A stretch of 7,698 bases of DNA from Actinomycetota bacterium (GTDB lineage Bacteria; Actinomycetota; Actinomycetes; S36-B12; UBA5976): positions 1-7,698 of the forward strand of contig JAFMIT010000082.1 in the NCBI GenBank assembly GCA_017853815.1, given 5' to 3'. Numbering within the stretch: position 1 is the first letter of the stretch; each line of letters opens with the position of its first letter. Of this stretch, positions 1 through 4,811 are shown piece by piece. The position numbers were made by a program, and so were the translations under genes. The notes beneath the pieces are model-generated. The model searched no databases and was not told where the DNA came from. It saw only the letters and a program-made list of their open reading frames with translations.

Positions 1-734
1 GAGTTCGTCTCAGTCCAACCCCATTCGCGACCCTTTTCGGCCACCAGCAGAAGTGGAACAAGTGAAGTGCTCAGTGCTGCAGCACCAGAGAAATCGAGAC
101 GGTGATCCACACGTTTGAACCCTGGAATGTGCAGTGTGCGATTCACGATGAACAAAGCGGCTATGCCGACAGGAACGTTGACGAAGAAGATCCAGCGCCA
201 GCCATCGAGACCCAAAATTGATGCTTGGCCAGAGAAGAAGCCGCCGATAACAGGTCCAAGAACACTTGAGGTACCGAACACTGCGATGAAATATGCCTGA
301 TATTTCGACCGTTCACGTGGCGGAACGATGTCGCCGATGATGGCGAGAGCGAGAGTAAACAGACCGCCGGCGCCAAGACCCTGCACCGCGCGGAAAGCAG
401 CGAGCATGAACATGGAACTCGAGAAGGCGCTCAGAGCGGAACCCGCAACAAACAGTGAGATCGCCCAGATAAAGAGCGGCTTGCGACCAAAAATATCGCT
501 CAGTTTTCCGTACAGCGGGGTGGTGATGGTGCTCGTGATCAGGTAAGCGGTGGTGACCCACGCCTGCAGCGAAAGGCCGTTGAGCTGATCGCCGATGGTA
601 CGAATGCTCGTGGCAACAATCGTCTGATCGAGAGCGGCAAGGAACATGCCCATCATCAAGCCCACCAAGATCGGAATGATCTCTTCGTGCTTGAGGAAGC
701 TGTTCTGCTCGACCTCTGGGGTTTCGTGGGACAT
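1..734 (-). CDS. MFS multidrug exporter, DHA2 (EmrB/QacA-like), C-terminus cut off by window edge
   Basis: This is an integral membrane drug:H+ antiporter of the major facilitator superfamily. Only the first 244 residues are in the window and the frame is open to position 1. A short charged N-terminus leads into TM1 with LDQTIVATS (D36, the DHA motif D1). Motif A, GKLSDIFGRK, is at residues 76-85 between TM2 and TM3. The motif B-like FRAVQGLGAGG is at 114-124, motif C GTSSVLGPVIGG at 154-165, and WRWIFFVNVPVG at 179-190. The last two together are typical of the 14-TM DHA2 branch. The ATG at 734 overlaps the stop of the upstream marR gene (TAATG), and AGGAG lies 5 nt before it. The family exports hydrophobic or cationic toxic compounds, but the substrate cannot be read from sequence. 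The adjacent MarR regulator is the usual local repressor for such pumps. Family assignment is near certain; 14 rather than 12 TM helices is inferred. Confidence 0.95.
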   Translation of the reverse strand, partial: MSHETPEVEQNSFLKHEEIIPILVGLMMGMFLAALDQTIVATSIRTIGDQLNGLSLQAWVTTAYLITSTITTPLYGKLSDIFGRKPLFIWAISLFVAGSALSAFSSSMFMLAAFRAVQGLGAGGLFTLALAIIGDIVPPRERSKYQAYFIAVFGTSSVLGPVIGGFFSGQASILGLDGWRWIFFVNVPVGIAALFIVNRTLHIPGFKRVDHRLDFSGAAALSTSLVPLLLVAEKGREWGWTETN

Positions 735-1240
735 TAGTTCTCCTGGTGTAGGGATTGAGAATCTTGAGGTTCTTCAAGATTCAGCGCCGACTCGATGTCG
801 TTATTGAGGCGGTTAAGAAGTGTGGCAAGTGTTGAGATGTCTTTGTCGTGCCAGTCGTGAAAAACATTGGCGTAGAAGGCGTCTTTGGCGCAGCGATGAG
901 CGTCGAAGAAATCCATTCCAGCAGGTGTCGAGCGAAGCAAGCTCGCGCGACCGTCAACGGGATCAGCGAAGCGTTCTAGCAATTGTGCGTCGATGAGTTG
1001 GTGGACTTGTCGAGTCACGATGGACGGATCCATCGCGGCCGCTTCGGAAATTTCTGACGCTCGGCAGGCTCCGGTCGTCACGATGTATTTCATGATGACA
1101 TAGCCGTTTTGATCAACACCCCCGAAAGACTTGCCGCGAGAGCGAGCGCGCTGACCGAGCTTCATGAGGCGGGCAAAAGCCTCAGAAATCGTCCGAACGT
1201 CTGGGTTCTGCACAAATCTCACTTTGGTTGATGGGGTCAA
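734..1240 (-). CDS. MarR-family winged-helix transcriptional regulator
   Basis: This is a small DNA-binding regulator, presumably a homodimer, that likely represses the exporter gene it overlaps. A winged HTH occupies roughly residues 45-110. The recognition-helix region is near DPSIVTRQVHQLIDAQLLER (71-90) and the wing is DPVDGRASLLRSTPAG (93-108), matching the MarR D-x-R-DGR-x-x-x-x-x-LT-x-G pattern with Ser in place of Leu-Thr's first residue. Helical ends before and after would form the dimer interface. The 168-aa reading begins at TTG (1240) directly after an in-frame TAA. No Shine-Dalgarno site precedes it, and GTG codons at 1222 (residue 7) and 1213 (residue 10) are equally possible starts. 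The later starts would free the half-site array at 1228-1257 from the coding region. The two cysteines (59 and 117) are not in the usual OhrR sensing position, so a ligand-responsive mode is more likely than peroxide sensing. Confidence 0.93.
   Translation of the reverse strand: MTPSTKVRFVQNPDVRTISEAFARLMKLGQRARSRGKSFGGVDQNGYVIMKYIVTTGACRASEISEAAAMDPSIVTRQVHQLIDAQLLERFADPVDGRASLLRSTPAGMDFFDAHRCAKDAFYANVFHDWHDKDISTLATLLNRLNNDIESALNLEEPQDSQSLHQEN
738..744 (-). promoter_or_regulatory. Shine-Dalgarno site of the MFS exporter, inside the marR 3' end
   Basis: On the minus strand AGGAGAA occupies 744-738. Its AGGAG core ends 5 nt before the exporter's ATG (734-732). The site lies in the last codons of marR, and marR's TAA (736-734) shares its final A with the exporter's ATG. 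The spacing is ideal, so the exporter can be initiated both by reinitiation and by direct ribosome binding. Confidence 0.85.
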
Positions 1241-1257
1241 TTAGTTGACGTAGTCAA
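1228..1257. promoter_or_regulatory. Candidate MarR operator: alternating TTGA/TCAA half-site array
   Basis: Plus-strand half-sites are TTGA at 1228-1231, GTCAA at 1236-1240, TTGAC at 1245-1249 and GTCAA at 1253-1257. The last two form a perfect 13-bp palindrome, TTGACGTAGTCAA. The middle two form GTCAA-TTAG-TTGAC. Half-site starts recur about every 8-9 bp. TTGAC also matches the -35 consensus in both directions (1245-1250 for the hydrolase, 1257-1252 for marR), so a bound regulator could occlude both promoters. Palindromes of this size directly upstream of a marR gene are the usual place for autoregulation. No strong -10 hexamer is visible at the matching 17-18 bp spacing in either direction, so the promoter assignment is weaker than the repeat itself. 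Confidence 0.55.
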
Positions 1258-1300
1258 GCAATGTTCCTCATTTTCCGCAAATCGACGGCAAGATTCCCTT

Positions 1301-1906
1301 ATGCGCACTTTTCTCGTGCTTCACGGGCTCGAAAACCACCGATGGCCAGACCACTGGCAACGTCATTTGGTGACGACCCTGCGTACCGCTGGACATCAAG
1401 TGGCCTATCCCCAGCTGCCGAACCCCGATTCGCCTCAAGAGTCGCAATGGCATGAGGTCGTTCAGACCGAACTCGAACTTCTCCACGAAAGCGGGGTTCA
1501 GGCGGTGACAGTCGTAGCTCATTCACTCAGCGGTGTTTCGATTCTTGGGCTGTTGGCGAAAGCCGCCTCGGCAGTACGTATCGAGCACTTGTTGCTCGTC
1601 GCTCCGGCCGACCCCGAGTTGATTGCCGAACGTACTGACTTTTGTCTCGACCCCTCGTCCGCATCAGTCCGCGCGGGACTCGATCGTTCGGTTGAGCAGG
1701 TGACTCTGTTGGCAAGCGAAGACGACGTGTGGCTTCCGCGAGGAGTGCGCGCTACGTACGCGGAGCCGCTAGGTATTGAGCCGGTGATTTTCGAAGGTGC
1801 CGGCCACATCTCCATGACTGAAGGTTTCGGACGATGGAATGGCGTGATTGTGTGGGCGCAGGCGGCAGAGTCTGAAAATCGCAGTGCCCTGCTAACTCAA
1901 CGTTAA
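1301..1906 (+). CDS. RBBP9/YdeN-family alpha/beta serine hydrolase
   Basis: This is a small (201 aa) cytoplasmic alpha/beta hydrolase. The N-terminal strand runs into the oxyanion motif LVLHGLE (H8-G9), followed by WPDHWQ (15-20), which is typical of the RBBP9/YdeN group. The nucleophile elbow is AHSLSG with Ser75. Following the family fold, the acid is probably Asp142 in LASEDD, and the catalytic histidine is His169 in GAGHIS. All three triad positions are present at the expected spacing, and length agrees with the family (about 180-200 aa). There is no signal peptide. The natural substrate of bacterial members is generally unknown; esterase activity on small esters is the usual assay. The ATG at 1301 fits the family N-terminus but has no convincing Shine-Dalgarno site. 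It diverges from marR across a 60-bp gap containing the half-site array, so it may belong to the same regulon. It converges on the EamA permease with overlapping stop codons. Confidence 0.9.
   Translation: MRTFLVLHGLENHRWPDHWQRHLVTTLRTAGHQVAYPQLPNPDSPQESQWHEVVQTELELLHESGVQAVTVVAHSLSGVSILGLLAKAASAVRIEHLLLVAPADPELIAERTDFCLDPSSASVRAGLDRSVEQVTLLASEDDVWLPRGVRATYAEPLGIEPVIFEGAGHISMTEGFGRWNGVIVWAQAAESENRSALLTQR
1903..1906. other. Overlapping convergent stop codons (TTAA)
   Basis: The palindromic tetranucleotide TTAA contains the TAA stop of the hydrolase (1904-1906, plus) and the TAA stop of the EamA permease (1905-1903, minus). There is no spacer, so any terminator for either gene must lie within the other gene's coding region, and the two 3' ends must produce complementary RNA if both are transcribed. 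I see no hairpin with a T-tract here. Confidence 0.95.
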
Positions 1907-2787
1907 GACTGCGGAACCTGCGGACGGGGCGCGGGTGTGCGGGAAGCCAGCCAAGAGCCCAAAAGCACTAGCGGAAAACCGATGATCAAGCCGACCGTAA
2001 TCGGTTCGTCGAGCAAGATCACACCGAGCACTAATGCCACCGCAGGATTGATGTACGTAACGAGCGTTGCGCGAATTGGCCCAACTTCATCAATCAAAGT
2101 GAAGAACACCAAGAACGCCGCGACCGTGCACACCAGCGATAGAACTGCAATCGAGCCGAGTGCCCGGCTACTTGGAATCTCCGTGGGCCAATTCGCGAAT
2201 GCGAGCGGAATGTAGAGAACGCTGACGATGGATAGTGACATCGCGATGAGTGAAGCGGCATCCGCTTTGTTGAGTGTGCTGCTAATGACCGCGGGTCCAA
2301 GTGCGTAACCAAACGCCGACGCGAGAACCATTATGACCGCCACGAGAGAAATCTCGATGTGCTCAGGATTGAGACCGACCAGGCAAGCTACGCCCACAAT
2401 GCCAATGAACAACCCACTCAGCTGACTTCGATTGACGTCAGAATCGTGTCCGCGCAGCCGAGCAATCAGAACACCAAATAACGGCACGGTGGCGAGAAGC
2501 AGACCAGTGAGACCGCTCGAAATCTCGCGTTCTGCCGCAGTAATCCACCACCAGGGAAAGAGCATTTCGACACACGCGAAGAGCAGCGCCACCTTCCAGT
2601 ACTGAAGGCTGCCGCGCAATTTGCCCTTATAGGCGGTCCAGGCCAGCAACAGAATCGCGGAGGGCAATGTTCGCGAAAGCACCACAATGCTCGGATCAAG
2701 CTCAGCGACCGCATACTTGATGAACAGGTAAGGCAAACCCCAGATGATGGAAAGCGAAATAAACAGGATGAGGCCGCGCCGAGTCAT
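1903..2787 (-). CDS. EamA/DMT-superfamily permease (10 TM)
   Basis: This inner-membrane metabolite exporter or permease of the drug/metabolite transporter superfamily is 294 aa, the normal length for a two-EamA-domain protein. Ten hydrophobic segments are visible. Domain 1 starts at IIWGLPYLFIKYA (14-26) and includes ISSGLTGLLLATVPLFGVLIA (89-109). Domain 2 begins near LVAVIMVLASAFGYALGPA (148-166) and carries the signature YINPAVALVLGVILLDEPIT (245-264), where the LxEPxT type motif closes the family repeat. The C-terminus (RTPAPRPQVPQS) is proline-rich and presumably cytoplasmic. Substrates of EamA proteins (amino acids, purines, other small molecules) cannot be told from sequence. The ATG at 2787 is preceded by TAGGTT six bases upstream rather than by a clear Shine-Dalgarno site, consistent with a leaderless mRNA. 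It diverges from the GH25 lysozyme gene across about 80 bp, with no functional link evident. Confidence 0.93.
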   Translation of the reverse strand: MTRRGLILFISLSIIWGLPYLFIKYAVAELDPSIVVLSRTLPSAILLLAWTAYKGKLRGSLQYWKVALLFACVEMLFPWWWITAAEREISSGLTGLLLATVPLFGVLIARLRGHDSDVNRSQLSGLFIGIVGVACLVGLNPEHIEISLVAVIMVLASAFGYALGPAVISSTLNKADAASLIAMSLSIVSVLYIPLAFANWPTEIPSSRALGSIAVLSLVCTVAAFLVFFTLIDEVGPIRATLVTYINPAVALVLGVILLDEPITVGLIIGFPLVLLGSWLASRTPAPRPQVPQS

Positions 2788-2793
2788 CGCGCG

Positions 2794-2799
2794 AACCTA
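2794..2799 (-). promoter_or_regulatory. Possible -10 element giving a leaderless EamA mRNA
   Basis: Minus-strand TAGGTT (2799-2794) fits the actinobacterial TANNNT -10 pattern and ends exactly 6 nt before the A of the permease ATG. The transcript would therefore start at or next to the start codon. No good -35 lies 16-18 bp upstream. A TTGGCG is present but with a spacer of only about 14 bp. Confidence 0.4.
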
Positions 2800-2831
2800 G
2801 CAGGAGAGATTTCCGCCAAGGGCTCACAAAC

Positions 2832-2840
2832 TGCGATAAT
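2832..2840 (+). promoter_or_regulatory. Extended -10 promoter of the GH25 lysozyme gene
   Basis: TGCGATAAT is an extended -10 (TG-N-GATAAT), with the hexamer at 2835-2840 matching TATAAT at five of six positions. It would start transcription near 2847, leaving a leader of roughly 23 nt before the GTG at 2870. No recognisable -35 hexamer sits 16-18 bp upstream, and a TG extension commonly compensates for that. Confidence 0.5.
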
Positions 2841-2860
2841 CCTCTCCTTCCCCCAACATC

Positions 2861-2864
2861 GGAG
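2861..2864 (+). promoter_or_regulatory. Shine-Dalgarno GGAG that decides the GH25 start
   Basis: GGAG at 2861-2864 is followed by 5 nt (TGCAC) and then GTG at 2870. The first possible GTG in this frame, at 2864, overlaps the GGAG itself and would have no ribosome binding site. The true start is therefore most likely 2870, two codons downstream of the longest reading. Confidence 0.75.
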
Positions 2865-2869
2865 TGCAC

Positions 2870-4780
2870 GTGATCCGAAGTAACACTCTCCGCAGCGCTG
2901 CTGCCGGCCTGCTGCTCGTGACGCTAGTTGCGGTGCCTGCCGAGGCGGCCATGGCGCCAGCGACTCGCACGAAACCTGTCGCCCGCATCGATGGCACGTC
3001 GAGTCATTCTGCTATCCAGATAGGTAAGACTTTTGTCTTGAGCGGAAAGGTCGCGCCGGCTCGCGCGGGCGTCGTGCTTAAGCGTCAGAGATATGTTGGC
3101 GGCAAGTGGGTTTTCTTCGGTTCGCTCACACGCACTGACGCCAAAGGCACATGGTCTATGCGAGTAAAAGCTCCGCTGAAACCGACCATCTTCAAGGTGC
3201 GCGTAGTAGCACCAAAGTTCCCGCGCAGCGCACCGTTCAAGAAAGTCGTCACCGTGACTGCTCCGCTGCCGAATCCGACTGCCACCATCTCCGTACTGGC
3301 AGGAAATCAGATTCCAGGTACTTTCGTCATGCTCGAAGGAACCCACCAATATCCAGGCACCAACATGCAACTTGTTATTCAACGGCAGGTTGAAGGTGCA
3401 TGGATTGATATGCCGCTTGATGATTTTCAAGTTAGTCGCGCAACCTGGAAAGCACGCGTGCTGCTGCCTGCGATTGCTGGTAGCTACAGCTACCGCGCGA
3501 TTCTTAAGAGTTCACGCGGTGAAGCGACCTCACCTGCCACCACGATTTCTGTCGTCGCGCCGACACCGAATGCCATTGCCGCGGTTGGTCCCGGAAACCC
3601 GTCGCGCATTTGGGGAATCGACGTTTCCCGGTGGCAGCACGTCACGGGTGACCCTGCGAAAAATGAAGGCCTTCCGATTGATTGGAAAGTCGCGTACGAC
3701 CGCGGGATTCGATTCGCATTTATCAAAGCATCAGATGGAACTCCCCTCACCGATGCACGTGCAAAAAAGTGGGCGATCGACGATCATCGATTGGCGCAAG
3801 CAGCTGGTATTTACACCGGCCTTTACCACTTCCCTGCAATGCCTGACGTGAGCGGACCTGCAAACAATCCTGCGATATTGGTCCAAGATGCTCGTGAAGA
3901 AGCAATCCAGGCAGCGGACCGACTTGCTGAAATGGGTGGTTACACATCCATGGATTTGCCGTACGTGTTGGACTTTGAACCCGATGCAATTGCGGGAAGC
4001 GGCATCTCCGATATCTCAACAAAAGAGTCGGTCACCCTGTGGCTCAAGACGTGGCTTCTTGAAATGAAAGCTCGGACTGGCCGCATGCCGATTGTGTACT
4101 CGGGCCCCTCATTCTTGAGCGCACAACTCGACAGATCAGATCCATTCTGGAAAGACATCACGTTGTGGATTGCTCGCTACACGTGCGCGACTAATCCGGC
4201 GACCGGCAAGTGCGAACAGATCACGCATTCGGCGGCGATTCAGCGACTCAACAACGGTGCAACGCCAGGGATCTATTCGACGCCATGGTCGACAGCAACG
4301 GGGATGAACTGGACGTTCTGGCAGTACTCAAGTCGCGGCAACGGCGCGGAGTTCGGTATCAAGAACGGTGGGTCGCTCGACATGAATGTGTTCAACGGCA
4401 GCACAGAACAATTTCTTGCGTTAGTGGCCCAAACGTGGACGCCAGCAGTTGGTGACTACGAGACCACGGCATCGGCCGTCGATCTCAGCGTTACATACGA
4501 CACGGCTGATGCAGGCGTCCCGGTCGTACTCACCGTCACCTCGACTCGACAAGGCGTCAGTGCGGCGCCAGCAGTCTCAGGAGAAATCGTCGTGACCGAC
4601 AACGGTGTAGCGATTGCCGGCGCGACAGTGGCGTATGACGGAGTGGGCCGATTCAAAATCACTCTGCCGGCCAGGGAAATTGGTTCTGTCTGGAATCTGA
4701 TGGTGAGTTTTAGTGATCCGTGGGGTTTCTATGCGACCGCGACGACATCATTGAGTGTTGCGATTCCGTCGACGCTGTAG
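2870..4780 (+). CDS. Secreted GH25 lysozyme (N,O-diacetylmuramidase type) with Ig-like flanking domains
   Basis: This predicted exported muramidase hydrolyses the beta-1,4 bond between N-acetylmuramic acid and N-acetylglucosamine. It is 636 aa from the GTG at 2870. An Arg-containing N-terminus and hydrophobic core (AAAGLLLVTLVAVPAEA, residues 10-26) form a Sec signal peptide with likely cleavage after AEA. Residues about 38-130 and 136-230 are two diverged copies of a beta-rich domain (each ends V-x-VTAP or I-S-VVAP). The GH25 domain runs from WGIDVSRWQ (Asp251) to about 515. It carries LDFEPD, with the catalytic Asp368/Glu370 pair, FWQYSS (483-488) and LDMNVFNG (503-510). Only two cysteines exist (439 and 448), both in one loop and probably disulfide-bonded. 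Residues about 535-631 form a C-terminal Ig-like domain resembling bacterial Big domains (VTDNGVAIAG). There is no LysM, SH3, CW_binding, LPXTG or TM anchor. A self cell-wall remodelling or interbacterial role is inferred; no phage context is present. Confidence 0.93.
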   Translation: MIRSNTLRSAAAGLLLVTLVAVPAEAAMAPATRTKPVARIDGTSSHSAIQIGKTFVLSGKVAPARAGVVLKRQRYVGGKWVFFGSLTRTDAKGTWSMRVKAPLKPTIFKVRVVAPKFPRSAPFKKVVTVTAPLPNPTATISVLAGNQIPGTFVMLEGTHQYPGTNMQLVIQRQVEGAWIDMPLDDFQVSRATWKARVLLPAIAGSYSYRAILKSSRGEATSPATTISVVAPTPNAIAAVGPGNPSRIWGIDVSRWQHVTGDPAKNEGLPIDWKVAYDRGIRFAFIKASDGTPLTDARAKKWAIDDHRLAQAAGIYTGLYHFPAMPDVSGPANNPAILVQDAREEAIQAADRLAEMGGYTSMDLPYVLDFEPDAIAGSGISDISTKESVTLWLKTWLLEMKARTGRMPIVYSGPSFLSAQLDRSDPFWKDITLWIARYTCATNPATGKCEQITHSAAIQRLNNGATPGIYSTPWSTATGMNWTFWQYSSRGNGAEFGIKNGGSLDMNVFNGSTEQFLALVAQTWTPAVGDYETTASAVDLSVTYDTADAGVPVVLTVTSTRQGVSAAPAVSGEIVVTDNGVAIAGATVAYDGVGRFKITLPAREIGSVWNLMVSFSDPWGFYATATTSLSVAIPSTL

Positions 4781-4811
4781 CGGCTGCTGCCGTCATCGTG
4801 GCGATCGCGCG
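4781..4811. other. Short convergent spacer with weak inverted repeats
   Basis: The 31-bp gap between the convergent GH25 and amylosucrase genes contains CGGC-TGCT-GCCG (4781-4792), a 4-bp GC stem with a tetraloop, and the 8-bp palindrome GCGATCGC (4801-4808). Neither is followed by a T-tract on either strand, so a bidirectional Rho-independent terminator is possible only in a weak, non-canonical form. Confidence 0.3.

Noticed and set aside
313..777. 154-codon minus-strand frame overlapping both marR and the exporter
   Set aside because: It is frame-shifted relative to both real genes and is His/Arg-rich, as expected of an out-of-frame reading.
2924..3430. 168-codon minus-strand open frame inside the GH25 gene
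   Set aside because: It overlaps the conserved signal-peptide and repeat-domain coding region. The translation is low-complexity and motif-free.
4781..4808. Bidirectional terminator between GH25 and amylosucrase
   Set aside because: The inverted repeats are short (4-bp stem and an 8-bp palindrome), and no T-tract follows on either strand. They are kept only as a low-confidence spacer note.
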